Assembly (NCBI RefSeq): GCF_023921805.1
Contig: NZ_CP074197.1
Location: forward strand, 558,001-622,000
Source of the DNA: Ruminococcus sp. FMBCY1
GTDB taxonomy: Bacteria; Bacillota; Clostridia; Oscillospirales; Acutalibacteraceae
Reading direction: 5' to 3'
DNA: 64,000 nucleotides
This document shows, piece by piece, positions 43,744-54,105 of the stretch (the stretch's first letter is position 1; each line of letters starts with the position of its first letter). Below the pieces are notes generated by a model. It was not told the DNA's origin and ran no database searches. It worked only from the letters and a program-made list of their open reading frames with translations. Position numbers and translations under genes: made by a program.

Positions 43744-45855
43744 ATGGGTGTAATTAATGTACTTGACAAACATATAGCGGAACTTATTGCGGCAGGCGAA
43801 GTAGTTGAAAGACCGTCGTCCGTTATAAAAGAACTTGTAGAAAATTCCATTGACGCAGGTGCGAAGAACATAACCGTAGAAATCAAAAACGGCGGTACAA
43901 CCTTTATGCGGGTTGCCGACGACGGATGCGGAATTTACAGAGATGACATTAAAAAAGCGTTTCTGCGCCATGCAACAAGTAAGGTGAAAACAGCAAATGA
44001 CCTTGATATGATTTCTACCCTCGGTTTCAGAGGAGAGGCGCTTGCATCTATCAGCGCAGTTTCGAGGTTACAGGTTATTACCAAGAACGAGAATGAAGAA
44101 ATCGGCAGCTGCTATGAGATAGAGGGCGGAGATGAAATCTCGCTTGAGGAAGCGGGTTGCCCGACAGGCACAACCTTTGTAATCAGAGATTTGTTCTACA
44201 ACATTCCCGCACGCTCAAAGTTCCTTAAAAAAGATGTTGCAGAGGGCAATGCGGTTTCTGCTCTTATGGATAAAATCGTACTCTCGCACCCCGAAGTTGC
44301 CTTTACTTTTATCAGGGACGGCAAGCAGGTTTTGCGCACTTTCGGCGACGGCAAACTTTTGTCCGCAATCTATTCCGTATTCGGCAAAGACTTTGCAAAG
44401 GGACTTATTCCCGTCGATTACACACTCGATTCCGTTACCGTAAAGGGTTATATTTCAAAGCCGATTAATTCAAGACCGAACCGAAATATGCAGAACTTCT
44501 TTATAAACGGAAGATTTGTAAAAACACGAACAGGTATGGCGGCACTTGAAGAGGCTTACAAAGGTTCGATAATGGTCGGTAAATTTCCGTCCGCTGTATT
44601 ACAGCTTACCGTACCGTATGAAATTATAGATGTCAATGTTCATCCTGCAAAAATCGAAGTCCGTTTTATAAACGAAAGACCTGTTTTTGATGCAATTTAC
44701 CATGCGGTAAAAACAGCCTTACAGCAAGGCGATGAAAGAAAACAGATTCATTTTAAAGAAAACACCGCTTTTAATGAAATTAAAAAGGTAAATCCGTTTA
44801 ACAATGCGCAGGCAGTTTTTGCAAAAGCCGAAAATACACCTGCGGAAAAGCCCATAAAACCGATTGAACGGATTGAGCCTGTATTAAAAAATTCCGAACC
44901 TAAACCGTACAATCCGTTTGACGAACTTGATTTAAAAGACGAAAAAACAAAGCCTGTATCTATTGACAACTTAAAAATGTCCGATTCGTCAAACCCGTTT
45001 GATATTTATTCAAAGCAGGCGATTAAAAAAAATTCAGAACTTGAAAATAAGAAAGCTGAATTTTCCAAGCAAAAACTTGAAAAAGCCGAGCAGTTAATTT
45101 TAAAAGCAACACAACAGGAAGAAAGTTTACCGAAACAAGAAATCACTGTTGACGATTTAACTGCCGAAAGCACGGAAACTCCTATAGAAACAGAAGTTTC
45201 AAAAGAAGAAGTTAAGCCTTTAAAAGAAATTTCTGAAAATAAAACAGATAATAACGATGCACTTACCGAACTGCCAAAGGAGCAGACAAAACTCAGATTT
45301 TTGGGTGAGGCATTTAATACATATATAATCGTTGAAAAGAACGATAACGAAGTTTTAATAATCGACAAACATGCGGCGCACGAAAGAATAATTTACGAAA
45401 AGTTGAAAGCGGATTCGGGTTCAGCAAATGTTCAATATCTGCTCACACCGATTACAGTTACGCTTGATAAAATCGACTATGATGCGGCTGTAAGCAATCT
45501 TGATATGTTTGCAAAGTGTTCGTTTGATGTAGAGGACTTCGGCAACGGCACACTGCTTGTGCGTTCTGCTCCGCAGTACCTTGCCGCAACCGAAATTGCC
45601 GACTGCATAACAGAAATGAGCGGATACATTGCAAGCGGAAAGAAAGATATTTACACCGAAAAAATGGATTGGTTCTATCACAATGTTTCGTGCCGTTCTG
45701 CAATCAAGGCAGGCAATAAGAGCACCGTACAGGAGCTGATGGATATTGCTTGGACTTTAGAAAAAAATCCGCAGATAAAGTATTGCCCACACGGCAGACC
45801 GATCTGCATAGTTATGACAAAGTACGAAATTGAAAAACAATTTGGCAGGTTGTGA
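43744..45855 (+). CDS. mutL: DNA mismatch repair protein MutL
   Basis: A 703-residue MutL with N-terminal GHKL ATPase (ELVENSIDAGA, ADDGCGI, STLGFRGEALASI) and C-terminal dimerisation/endonuclease domain. The metal-binding motif IIDKHAAHERIIYE and the CPHGRPI motif identify the nicking type used where MutH is absent. Residues about 335-510 are a long linker rich in Glu, Lys and Pro. ATG at 43744; 30 bases after mutS. Confidence 0.96.
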   Translation: MGVINVLDKHIAELIAAGEVVERPSSVIKELVENSIDAGAKNITVEIKNGGTTFMRVADDGCGIYRDDIKKAFLRHATSKVKTANDLDMISTLGFRGEALASISAVSRLQVITKNENEEIGSCYEIEGGDEISLEEAGCPTGTTFVIRDLFYNIPARSKFLKKDVAEGNAVSALMDKIVLSHPEVAFTFIRDGKQVLRTFGDGKLLSAIYSVFGKDFAKGLIPVDYTLDSVTVKGYISKPINSRPNRNMQNFFINGRFVKTRTGMAALEEAYKGSIMVGKFPSAVLQLTVPYEIIDVNVHPAKIEVRFINERPVFDAIYHAVKTALQQGDERKQIHFKENTAFNEIKKVNPFNNAQAVFAKAENTPAEKPIKPIERIEPVLKNSEPKPYNPFDELDLKDEKTKPVSIDNLKMSDSSNPFDIYSKQAIKKNSELENKKAEFSKQKLEKAEQLILKATQQEESLPKQEITVDDLTAESTETPIETEVSKEEVKPLKEISENKTDNNDALTELPKEQTKLRFLGEAFNTYIIVEKNDNEVLIIDKHAAHERIIYEKLKADSGSANVQYLLTPITVTLDKIDYDAAVSNLDMFAKCSFDVEDFGNGTLLVRSAPQYLAATEIADCITEMSGYIASGKKDIYTEKMDWFYHNVSCRSAIKAGNKSTVQELMDIAWTLEKNPQIKYCPHGRPICIVMTKYEIEKQFGRL

Positions 45856-45859
45856 TTTT

Positions 45860-46801
45860 TTGAATTATCCTATCAAACTTATTTCTGTTGTAGGCCCTAC
45901 GGCATCAGGCAAAACGGCGCTTGCGGTTGAGCTTGCAAAGAAATATAACGGAGAGATTATTTCCGCCGATTCAATGCAGATATACAAAGGAATGAACATA
46001 GCTACCGCTAAGCCCGATGAACAGGAAAAGCAGGGCATACCGCATTGGTTAACAGACTTTCTTCCAAGCGACAAGACTTATTCCGTTGCCGATTTTGTAA
46101 GTGACGCAGCTTCTTGTATAGAAGATATTGTGTCACGGGGAAAAATGCCTATTATAGCAGGCGGAACGGGACTTTATGTTGACTCGCTTTTAAACGGTAT
46201 TTCTTTTGAAAAGCAGGAAAGAAACGAAGAGATTTCTAATGAGCTTTTAGCTCTTTACGAGAAAAACGGAGTTGATTATCTGCTTGATATGCTTGCTGAA
46301 TTTGACAGCGAATCAGCAGAAAATCTCAAAGAACAGCGCAATGTAAAACGAATTATAAGAGCAATTGAGTTCTATAAAACCTCCGGCATAACAATCAGCG
46401 AGCACAACAGAAATTCAAAACTGAAAGGCTCACCGTACAATCCGATAAAAATCGGTCTTAAATTTGAGGACAGGCAAAAACTTTACGACAGAATCAATCT
46501 AAGAGTTGACATAATGCTTGAAAAAGGTCTTGTCGACGAAGCAAAGCAGGTGCTCTCAAATGATTTAAGCTCCACTTCAAAAATGGCGATAGGATACAAA
46601 GAGCTTATTCCGTATTTTTCGGGTGAACGCTCGCTTGACGAATGTACGGAAATTTTAAAAAGAGAAACAAGACGATACGCCAAGCGTCAACTTACTTGGT
46701 TTAATCGTGATAAAGATATAAATTGGATATTGGTTGATAAATTCAACGGATTTGAAGATATTTTAAAATATGCCGAAACAATAATTGACAAAGGACTGTG
46801 A
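45860..46801 (+). CDS. miaA: tRNA dimethylallyltransferase
   Basis: A 313-residue enzyme that prenylates A37 of tRNAs reading UNN codons. The TTG at 45860 is 4 bases after the mutL stop, with AGGTTGTGA upstream. The P-loop is VVGPTASGKTALAVELA; SADSMQIYKGMNIATAKP and GGTGLYVDSLL are family blocks, and RRYAKRQLTWFNRD is C-terminal. It supplies the substrate for MiaB. Confidence 0.96.
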   Translation: MNYPIKLISVVGPTASGKTALAVELAKKYNGEIISADSMQIYKGMNIATAKPDEQEKQGIPHWLTDFLPSDKTYSVADFVSDAASCIEDIVSRGKMPIIAGGTGLYVDSLLNGISFEKQERNEEISNELLALYEKNGVDYLLDMLAEFDSESAENLKEQRNVKRIIRAIEFYKTSGITISEHNRNSKLKGSPYNPIKIGLKFEDRQKLYDRINLRVDIMLEKGLVDEAKQVLSNDLSSTSKMAIGYKELIPYFSGERSLDECTEILKRETRRYAKRQLTWFNRDKDINWILVDKFNGFEDILKYAETIIDKGL

Positions 46802-46804
46802 TAT

Positions 46805-48088
46805 ATGGACAAGCTGTTGTTCAGAAGAATTTTGGTTGCAGGTCTTACCGCACTTGCAATTATTTATGTTGTTTACCTCTTACTGAGTGCTAATTTCAAT
46901 GTAGTTCCTACCGAAAACGCAGAGCAGGTAACGGTAACAGACAAAATTTATTCAAACGGTTACATTATTCGTGATGAAACCTACGTCAAAAACACTTCGG
47001 GCGGAGTTGTTTCTTACAATGTAGACGACGGCGACGAGGTTAAAAAGGGCGGCAGTGTAGCAAGCGTTTTTTCTTCGGAAGAAGACGCAGTTGCCCGCAC
47101 AAAAGCCGCATCTCTCGAAGACAGTATGAAGGCGCTTACAAAACTTGAGCAGACAAGGCGCTCAAATACAGAGGGAATTGAAACCGTAAACAATGACATC
47201 ACAACAAATATTGAAACATTTTTGTATAACATAAATAATGCAAACATCGGCAAACTTGATTCAAATATCAATTCAATAATCAATTCTGTAAATCACTACC
47301 AGTCATTTACAGGAAAGACCTCAAGTTTTAAACCCGAAATTGCATCTTTGCAGTCACAAATAAATGAACTCAAAAAATCATCGGGTGACAGCATTGCGGA
47401 CATTAAAGCTCCGAAAGCGGGTTATTTTGTTGCTAACTGCGACGGCTATGAAAACTGCTTTGATTATTCTAAAATTGGTAATCTCACACTTGACAATCTT
47501 AAAAATATGAAAAAATCAAGTGTGCCTGATAATACAATCGGCAAGGTTATCAGCAGTCTTAACTGGTACATTGCCTGCGAAATTACCGCTGACGAGGCAA
47601 CAGACCTTACATTGTGGGGCGACGATGTTACGGTGGATTTTTCCGACGCATCATCAAATACGGTACCTGCCTCGATTTATAAAATTGTTCAGTACAATAA
47701 CTCAGATAAAGCACTTGTGATTTTACAGTGTACATATATGGACACTACACTTTCCGAAATACGTCAGGAGCCTGTGGAAATCGGTATGGGAAGTTACTCA
47801 GGACTTCGTGTCAGCAAGAAAGCAATTCACGATGACTATGTAGAAAAGACCACATACGACGATAAAGGCAATGAACATAAGGAAAGCAAAAAGGTTCAGG
47901 GTGTTTATGTTCTTTACGGCAGTGAAGTGCAATTTAAAGAAATTTCTATCGTTTACGCAGGTAACGATTACGTTTTATGCGATTCGTCACCTACAGACGG
48001 TACATTGTTCAGCGGCGAAACAATTTCGCTGTATGATCAGATTATAACGGAAGGGGACGATTTGTATGACGGAAAGGTCATTAAGTGA
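46805..48088 (+). CDS. HlyD-like membrane-anchored protein of unknown role
   Basis: A 427-residue protein with one N-terminal membrane helix (about residues 9-28), then a lipoyl/barrel-sandwich-like region (GGVVSYNVDDGDEVKKGGSVASVFS) and a coiled region (about 90-190). It resembles HlyD/RND adaptor proteins, but no partner transporter is nearby. Its homologues sit next to yggS-sepF in Clostridia, so a link with division or envelope is possible. Its end overlaps yggS by 23 bases. Confidence 0.8.
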   Translation: MDKLLFRRILVAGLTALAIIYVVYLLLSANFNVVPTENAEQVTVTDKIYSNGYIIRDETYVKNTSGGVVSYNVDDGDEVKKGGSVASVFSSEEDAVARTKAASLEDSMKALTKLEQTRRSNTEGIETVNNDITTNIETFLYNINNANIGKLDSNINSIINSVNHYQSFTGKTSSFKPEIASLQSQINELKKSSGDSIADIKAPKAGYFVANCDGYENCFDYSKIGNLTLDNLKNMKKSSVPDNTIGKVISSLNWYIACEITADEATDLTLWGDDVTVDFSDASSNTVPASIYKIVQYNNSDKALVILQCTYMDTTLSEIRQEPVEIGMGSYSGLRVSKKAIHDDYVEKTTYDDKGNEHKESKKVQGVYVLYGSEVQFKEISIVYAGNDYVLCDSSPTDGTLFSGETISLYDQIITEGDDLYDGKVIK

Positions 48089-48782
48089 TGTAGAATACAA
48101 CTACAAACTTATTAACGAAAGAATTGCTGCGGCAGCTGAAAAATCGGGCAGAAAAAGAGAAGACATTACTTTTCTTGCGGCAACAAAAACAGTTGACGCC
48201 GATGTAATCAATTACGCAATCTCTTTGGGACTTGACCACATCGGTGAAAACAAGGTTCAGGAATTGCTTTCAAAATACGAAAAGTATGACCTTGCACACG
48301 CATCTTTGCAGTTTATAGGTCATTTACAGACAAACAAGGTGCGTCAGATTGTTGACAAAGTAGATTTAATACAGTCGGTTGATTCTTTAAAGCTTGCGTC
48401 GGAAATTTCCAAACAGTCTTTAAAAATCGGCAAAAAAACAGACGTTCTTGTTGAAGTAAATATAGGCAGAGAAGAAAATAAATCGGGTGTTGTTCCCGAA
48501 CAGCTTGATGAATTGTTGTGTCAGATAGCTGATTTGGAGGGAATTTCGGTCAAAGGACTTATGTCTATACCGCCAATTTGTGATAATACACATAAAATTT
48601 CAAAATATTTTGATAATATGCGTAATATCTTTATTGACATATCGTCAAAAAAATTAGATAATATAAGTATGACTATACTGTCAATGGGTATGTCTGCTGA
48701 TTATTATGAGGCAATACTCGAAGGTGCGACTATGGTAAGAGTAGGTTCGTCACTTTTCGGTGCCAGAGATTACAGTAAATAA
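48066..48782 (+). CDS. yggS: Pyridoxal phosphate homeostasis protein (YggS/YlmE)
   Basis: A 238-residue PLP-binding barrel protein. PLP Lys is in LAATKTVD; HIGENKVQEL and FIGHLQTNKVR are family motifs, with a C-terminal MGMSADYYEAI and VRVGSSLFG. In Firmicutes it is ylmE, first of the ylmE-ylmF-ylmG-ylmH-divIVA cluster. Here ylmG is missing. The start overlaps the previous gene by 23 bases. Confidence 0.95.
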   Translation: MTERSLSDVEYNYKLINERIAAAAEKSGRKREDITFLAATKTVDADVINYAISLGLDHIGENKVQELLSKYEKYDLAHASLQFIGHLQTNKVRQIVDKVDLIQSVDSLKLASEISKQSLKIGKKTDVLVEVNIGREENKSGVVPEQLDELLCQIADLEGISVKGLMSIPPICDNTHKISKYFDNMRNIFIDISSKKLDNISMTILSMGMSADYYEAILEGATMVRVGSSLFGARDYSK

Positions 48783-48802
48783 TTCAAGGAGGAAATAATA
48801 TA

Positions 48803-49270
48803 ATGGCAGGTTTTGTGGATAAATTCAAGCGTATGTGGGATGCTCCGGATGACGAGTATCAGCAGGAGTATGACGAGTACGGTTATGCCGACGAAAACGA
48901 GGAAGAAGAGGTTGAGGAACAGCAGCCTGTAAGAGAGAGAGCAGCAGCTCCTACTTCAAAAAATAAAGTTGTTAATATTAACGCTAAGGCTAAGATTCAG
49001 GTCGGTATTTATAAGCCTGAAAGATTTGGCGAGGAAACACGCACAATCGCTGACGACCTTATCAAATCACACACAGTTGTGCTTAACCTTGAGGACACCA
49101 ACAAGGATATGGCAAGAAGAATTCTTGACTTCTTAAGCGGTGTTGCTTATGCAAACGACGGTAAGATTAAGAAGGTTGCTTCAAATACATACATTATCAT
49201 TCCTAATAATGTAGACCTTACCGGCGACGATTTACTTGACGAATTAGAAAACAGCGGTGTTTACTTCTGA
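48803..49270 (+). CDS. sepF: Cell division protein SepF
   Basis: A 155-residue SepF that bundles FtsZ and tethers the Z-ring to the membrane. The N-terminus begins MAGFVDKFKRMWD, the amphipathic membrane anchor, followed by an acidic linker (30-55). The C-terminal SepF domain contains YKPERFGEETRTIADDLIKS, VVLNLEDTNKDMARRILDFL and a final GVYF. AAGGAGG precedes the ATG. It overlaps ylmH by 14 bases. Confidence 0.95.
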   Translation: MAGFVDKFKRMWDAPDDEYQQEYDEYGYADENEEEEVEEQQPVRERAAAPTSKNKVVNINAKAKIQVGIYKPERFGEETRTIADDLIKSHTVVLNLEDTNKDMARRILDFLSGVAYANDGKIKKVASNTYIIIPNNVDLTGDDLLDELENSGVYF

Positions 49271-50006
49271 TAACGATGAGCTTTTCTGCTCCAAAATCGA
49301 GGATATGACTTCGCTTTGCTTTACCCGTCAAAAACCTGTTTTCTCACAGTTTTTAACCGAGAGTCAGCAGGCACTTGCACAAAAGGTATTGCAGAGTATA
49401 TACTTTGAAAATTATGTTTTCTTCGGCGGCAGTGAGAGCAGTGAAAGAAAGGTGCTCGGGGTGTTTTACGATGAACCCGAGCGGTCAGCCTTTCCTGTTT
49501 CTGCCATAGAATTCAAATACCGACCTTGCGATAAACTTACACACAGAGATTTTCTCGGCACGCTTATGTCACTCGGCATTGAGCGTGACACGGTAGGAGA
49601 TATTCTGGTAGATAACGGAAGAACCGTTGTATTTGTAAAAAGTGAGCTTAAAGATTACATCGAATCGCAGATTTTTAAAGTAGGCGGAGCAGGAGTAAAA
49701 ATTGTCCAACCAGATCTTAATTCTCTTCCGCAAGGAAGAGGCACAGAGGAAATGAGTCTTACGGTTTCATCTCTCCGATACGACAACATTGTCGCCGCAG
49801 TGAGCGGACTTTCGAGGGATAAAACGGCAAAACTGATTTTATCGGGAGAAACAACTCTTAACTTTGCGGTAACACAAAATGTAAGCTGTACGGTTAAAGA
49901 GGGAGATACCTTTACAATACGGGGTAAAGGGAAATTTAAGTTAGATAAAATTTTGGGTGTAACCAAAAAAGGGCGCCATAAAATTTCAGTAATACATTTC
50001 AGATAG
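49257..50006 (+). CDS. ylmH: S4-domain RNA-binding protein YlmH
   Basis: A 249-residue YlmH-type protein. The central region has DKLTHRDFLGTLMSLGIERD and GDILVDNG, and the C-terminal S4 domain reads LRYDNIVAAVSGLSRDKTA to FTIRGKGKFKLDKI. YlmH has been linked to recycling of stalled ribosome-peptidyl complexes in B. subtilis. The GTG start at 49257 overlaps sepF. divIVA follows after 11 bases. Confidence 0.93.
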   Translation: MFTSDNDELFCSKIEDMTSLCFTRQKPVFSQFLTESQQALAQKVLQSIYFENYVFFGGSESSERKVLGVFYDEPERSAFPVSAIEFKYRPCDKLTHRDFLGTLMSLGIERDTVGDILVDNGRTVVFVKSELKDYIESQIFKVGGAGVKIVQPDLNSLPQGRGTEEMSLTVSSLRYDNIVAAVSGLSRDKTAKLILSGETTLNFAVTQNVSCTVKEGDTFTIRGKGKFKLDKILGVTKKGRHKISVIHFR

Positions 50007-50017
50007 GAGTGCTTTAA

Positions 50018-50737
50018 ATGATTACTATTGATGAAATTAAGAATGTTAGTTTCAGAAAAGCCGGCCGCCAGGGCTATATGGCAGAAGATGTTGATGCATT
50101 TATTGATGAAGTCATTGTAGCTTTTGAACAGTTAAAGAAAGAGAAAACTAACCTTGTACATAAAATTGATGTTCTCGCAACAAGAGTAGAACAGTATCGT
50201 GCAGATGAAGAAACAGTCAGAAACGCTCTTCTCGCATCACAGAAAGTATCTGACGCTTGCATCAGAGAGGCTAAAGAAAAGGCTTCTAAGATTGTAAGAG
50301 AGGCTGAAACAAAGGCACAGCAGCTTTTGGTTGATACAAACAGAATGACTGCAACAGAGAAGGAAAACTACCTTCTTCTTCAGTCAGACGCTGTAAAACT
50401 TAAGGGTGAGCTTATTGATCTTTACAAAAAGCACATTCAGATGATTAACGACCTTCCTACAGCTGCCGAATTAGAGGCAGCTAAGCAGGAACTCAACGAA
50501 AAGTATCCGACAGCACCTGTTATAGAGGAAAAGCCGCAGGAAACAGTACAGCCTGCCAAGCCGGCTGCAGTTGAAGTAAAAAAGGCTGATGCCGAAACCG
50601 CTGCCGTTTCTGACAAAACTGTAGACGAAATTCTTTCTTCGACAAACGCTGCTGCAAACGAAAAAAATACAGAAAAAAAAGCACCAAAGTTCGGTCACTT
50701 AAAGTTTGGCGACAACTATGATGTTTCTGCCGAATAA
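50018..50737 (+). CDS. divIVA: Cell-division initiation protein DivIVA
   Basis: A 239-residue polar/septal scaffold protein. The membrane-binding N-terminus shows DEIKNVSFRKAGRQGYMAED, then DAFIDEV and a coiled coil (about 30-140). The C-terminal 80 residues are Pro/Ala/Lys-rich and disordered. It recruits division and cell-wall proteins by sensing negative curvature. Followed by ileS after 56 bases. Confidence 0.95.
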   Translation: MITIDEIKNVSFRKAGRQGYMAEDVDAFIDEVIVAFEQLKKEKTNLVHKIDVLATRVEQYRADEETVRNALLASQKVSDACIREAKEKASKIVREAETKAQQLLVDTNRMTATEKENYLLLQSDAVKLKGELIDLYKKHIQMINDLPTAAELEAAKQELNEKYPTAPVIEEKPQETVQPAKPAAVEVKKADAETAAVSDKTVDEILSSTNAAANEKNTEKKAPKFGHLKFGDNYDVSAE

Positions 50738-50793
50738 TTTTATAATCGGAAATTAATCGGAAATCGAAATTTAAATTATGGAGAGTGTAACCA

Positions 50794-53559
50794 ATGTCTC
50801 AGGATTATAATTCTACACTTAATCTTCCAAAAACCGACTTTCCTATGAGAGCTGGTCTTCCTAAGAGCGAGCCTGTAACTCTTAAGGCATGGGAAGATAA
50901 TAAGGTATATGAAAAGCTTATGGAGGTAAACGAGGGCAAACCGTTATTTGTACTCCACGACGGTCCTCCATATGCAAACGGCGATATTCACCTCGGCCAC
51001 GCATTAAACAAAATCTTAAAGGACTTTATCGTTCGCTATAAAAATATGGCAGGCTTTAAAGCTCCTTATGTTCCGGGTTGGGATACTCACGGTCTTCCGA
51101 CAGAGCTTAAAGCAAGAAAAAAAGCAGGTATCGGTAACTCTGCGGAAATTTCTATCGTTGAGCTTCGTAAAATGTGCGAAGAATTTGTTACAGGATACAT
51201 TAACGATCAGCGTACACAGTTCAAAAGACTCGGTGTAATCGGTGAGTGGGACAACCCTTATATCACACTTAAGCACGAATTTGAAGCAGAGCAGATCAGA
51301 GTGTTTGCAAAAATGGCTACAAAGGGTTATATTTACAAGGGATTAAAGCCTGTTTATTGGTGCCCTGAATGTAAAACAGCTCTTGCCGAGGCTGAAATTG
51401 AGTATGCGGAAGATCCGTGCCATTCAATTTATGTAAAATTTACAGTAACAGATGACAAGGGTGTGTTCTCAAATCTCGGTCTTGACCCGTCAAAAGTTAA
51501 GTTCGTAATTTGGACAACAACAACTTGGACATTGCCTGCAAATGTAGCTATCTGCGTTGGCCCGAGATATGAGTATTCAATCATCAAAACAGGTGACGAA
51601 TACCTCGTTATGGCTACAGAGCTTTATAAATCAGCTTTTGAGGCTGCCGAAATTACAGATTACGAAGTAGTTGCCACAGTTAAGGGCAGCGACCTTGAGT
51701 ATATCAAAACAGCACACCCATTCCTTGACAGAGAGTCACTTGTTATTGTCGGTGATCATGTAACACTTGAAAGCGGTACAGGCTGCGTTCACACAGCTCC
51801 CGGTCACGGTGTTGACGACTTTAATGTTTGCCAGAATTATCCTGAAATTCCTACTATCTGCCCTGTTGACTCAAACGGCGTACTTACCGAAGAGGCAGGT
51901 CAGTTTGCGGGGCTTACAACTGATGAGGCAAACAAAAAGATTGCCGTTTATCTTGATGAAAACGGTTACCTCTTTGCATTAAAGAAGATTATTCACCAGT
52001 ATCCGCACTGTTGGAGATGTAAAACTCCTATCCTTTTCAGAGCTACCGACCAGTGGTTCTGTTCTGTTGAGGACTTCAAAGATAAGGCTTGCGAGGCAAT
52101 CGACAGCGTTAAGTGGATTCCTGCTTGGGGCCATGACAGAATTACAAATATGGTTAAGGAAAGAAAAGACTGGTGTATTTCCCGTCAGAGAAAATGGGGC
52201 GTACCTATTCCGATCTTCTTCTGTAAAGAATGTGGCGAGGCTCACATTGACAATGACGCAATGATGGCTGTTGCAGATTTGTTTGAAAAAGAGGGTTCAA
52301 ACGCATGGTACAGCCATACAGCTGCAGAAATTTTACCTGAGGGCACAAAGTGTAAAAAGTGCGGCTGCACAGAGTTTGAAAAAGAAAAGGATATTATGGA
52401 TGTTTGGTTTGACAGCGGTTCTTCACACGCAGCCGTTGTAAGCAAGCGTGATAACCTCCGGTTCCCTGCTGACCTTTACCTTGAGGGTAACGACCAGTAC
52501 AGAGGTTGGTTCCAATCATCACTCCTTACATCTGTTGCAACTGAGGGTGTTGCTCCTTATAAAGCTGTTCTTACTCACGGTATGATTCTTGACGAAGAGA
52601 AGAGAAAGATGAGTAAGTCACTCGGCAACGGTATCAGTCCACAGGATGTTACCGAAAAATACGGTGCTGATGTATTAAGACTTTGGGTTTCATCAACCGA
52701 CTATCAGTCAGATGTTCATATTTCTAACGAAATTTTAAAGCAGATTTCAGAGTCATACAGAAAAATCAGAAACACTGCCCGTTATATTCTCGGTAATGTT
52801 TATGACTTTAACCCTGATACAGATTCTGTTCCTGTAAATGAGCTTATGCCTATGGATAAGTGGGCAATCGTAAAACTTAACGAGCTTATTGCAAAGGTTA
52901 AGCAGGCTTATGATAACTACGAATTCCACCAGGTATATCATTCAATCAGAAACTTCTGCGTAATTGATATGTCTAACTTCTACCTTGATGTACTCAAGGA
53001 CAGATTATATACAGAAAAAAGCGACAGCAAGTCAAGAAAGGCTGCACAGACTGCAATCTATATCATTCTTAACGCTATGACAAGAATGATCAGCCCGATT
53101 CTTGCATATACATCTGATGAAATTTGGAAATATATGCCTCATTCATCAAATGAGAATGCCGAAAATGTTATTTTCAATGAGATGCCAAATCAGGTTGAAA
53201 TCGAAACCGATGCCGACTTTATGTCATTCTGGGACGAAATTCATCAGCTTCGTGACGATGTAAAGAAGTCACTTGAAGTTCTTATTAAAGATAAAACTAT
53301 CAAGAGCTCACTTGAGGCTAAGGTTACTCTTAAGGCAAGCGGCGAAAAGCTTGAATTCCTTAAGAAAGCAGAACCCGAACTTGCGGCTGCATTCATCGTA
53401 TCTGCCGTAGAAATCGCAGAAAATGACGGCGAGCTTGAGATTGCCGTTGATAAAGCAATAGGCGAAAAGTGCGAGCGTTGTTGGATTATCAGCGAAACTG
53501 TAGGTACAGACAGCGAACATCCGCATCTTTGCAAGCGTTGCTGCAACATTTTAAAATAA
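50794..53559 (+). CDS. ileS: Isoleucyl-tRNA synthetase
   Basis: A 921-residue class I synthetase. HIGH motif is HLGH in [15 protein letters not shown], the CP1 editing domain contains [12 protein letters not shown], and KMSKS is in [12 protein letters not shown]. The C-terminus has a zinc-binding set CERCW..CKRCC. ATG at 50794 behind GGAGAG. No T-box is present in the short gap after divIVA, although a 10-base direct repeat AATCGGAAAT occurs there (50744-50753 and 50755-50764). Confidence 0.97.
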   Translation: MSQDYNSTLNLPKTDFPMRAGLPKSEPVTLKAWEDNKVYEKLMEVNEGKPLFVLHDGPPYANGDIHLGHALNKILKDFIVRYKNMAGFKAPYVPGWDTHGLPTELKARKKAGIGNSAEISIVELRKMCEEFVTGYINDQRTQFKRLGVIGEWDNPYITLKHEFEAEQIRVFAKMATKGYIYKGLKPVYWCPECKTALAEAEIEYAEDPCHSIYVKFTVTDDKGVFSNLGLDPSKVKFVIWTTTTWTLPANVAICVGPRYEYSIIKTGDEYLVMATELYKSAFEAAEITDYEVVATVKGSDLEYIKTAHPFLDRESLVIVGDHVTLESGTGCVHTAPGHGVDDFNVCQNYPEIPTICPVDSNGVLTEEAGQFAGLTTDEANKKIAVYLDENGYLFALKKIIHQYPHCWRCKTPILFRATDQWFCSVEDFKDKACEAIDSVKWIPAWGHDRITNMVKERKDWCISRQRKWGVPIPIFFCKECGEAHIDNDAMMAVADLFEKEGSNAWYSHTAAEILPEGTKCKKCGCTEFEKEKDIMDVWFDSGSSHAAVVSKRDNLRFPADLYLEGNDQYRGWFQSSLLTSVATEGVAPYKAVLTHGMILDEEKRKMSKSLGNGISPQDVTEKYGADVLRLWVSSTDYQSDVHISNEILKQISESYRKIRNTARYILGNVYDFNPDTDSVPVNELMPMDKWAIVKLNELIAKVKQAYDNYEFHQVYHSIRNFCVIDMSNFYLDVLKDRLYTEKSDSKSRKAAQTAIYIILNAMTRMISPILAYTSDEIWKYMPHSSNENAENVIFNEMPNQVEIETDADFMSFWDEIHQLRDDVKKSLEVLIKDKTIKSSLEAKVTLKASGEKLEFLKKAEPELAAAFIVSAVEIAENDGELEIAVDKAIGEKCERCWIISETVGTDSEHPHLCKRCCNILK

Positions 53560-53576
53560 TCAATTAAATTTAATAC

Positions 53577-53610
53577 TAAATCGGTGTAACAGTATTGCTG
53601 CACCGATTTA
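53577..53610 (+). terminator. Hairpin between ileS and lspA
   Basis: A perfect 10-bp stem TAAATCGGTG (53577-53586) / CACCGATTTA (53601-53610). No T-run follows, so it may act as a partial terminator or a processing/stability hairpin after ileS. Confidence 0.55.
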
Positions 53611-53628
53611 GCTTTATGGGGGAATTTT

Positions 53629-54105
53629 ATGCCTTATATAGCCGTTGCGGTCGGAATAGTTTTGGCAATAGCAGACCAAATTATAAAGTTCTTTGTCAGC
53701 ACAAATCTCAAAGAAATAGGAAGTGTGTCTGTTATTGACAATCTGCTTTCTTTTACCTATGTGGAAAACAACGGTGTGGCTTTCGGCAGTTTTGCAGGCA
53801 ACAGATGGATTTTTGTAGTGCTTACAACTGCACTTATTGCCGCAATCTTAATTTATATGTTTAAAAAGAAACCAAAGAGCAAACTTTTTTATGCCTCTGT
53901 TGCGCTTGTTATCGGCGGCGGAATAGGCAATCTTATAGACAGAATTTTTTACGGCTATGTTATTGACTACATCAGTCTTTCATTCTTTCCGCCCGTATGC
54001 AATTTTGCTGATTACTGCATAACGGTCGGTACGGTCTTGCTTATGGTTTATGTACTCTTTTTTTCAGAAGTCGGTAAAAAGGAATTGAAAAATGACAAAA
54101 CTTGA
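53629..54105 (+). CDS. lspA: Lipoprotein signal peptidase (signal peptidase II)
   Basis: A 158-residue inner-membrane aspartic protease with four membrane helices that removes signal peptides from prolipoproteins. Motifs: VENNGVAFGSF, GGGIGNLIDRIFYGYVIDYI (catalytic Asp) and NFADYCITVG (second catalytic Asp). ATG at 53629, preceded by GGGGGAA. It overlaps the next gene by 14 bases, a pairing found in many Firmicutes (lspA-rluD). Confidence 0.95.
   Translation: MPYIAVAVGIVLAIADQIIKFFVSTNLKEIGSVSVIDNLLSFTYVENNGVAFGSFAGNRWIFVVLTTALIAAILIYMFKKKPKSKLFYASVALVIGGGIGNLIDRIFYGYVIDYISLSFFPPVCNFADYCITVGTVLLMVYVLFFSEVGKKELKNDKT

Noticed and set aside
50744..50764. Tandem 10-base repeat AATCGGAAAT before ileS as an operator
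   Set aside because: AT-rich, only two copies, no symmetry and no link to a known regulator; mentioned under ileS only.
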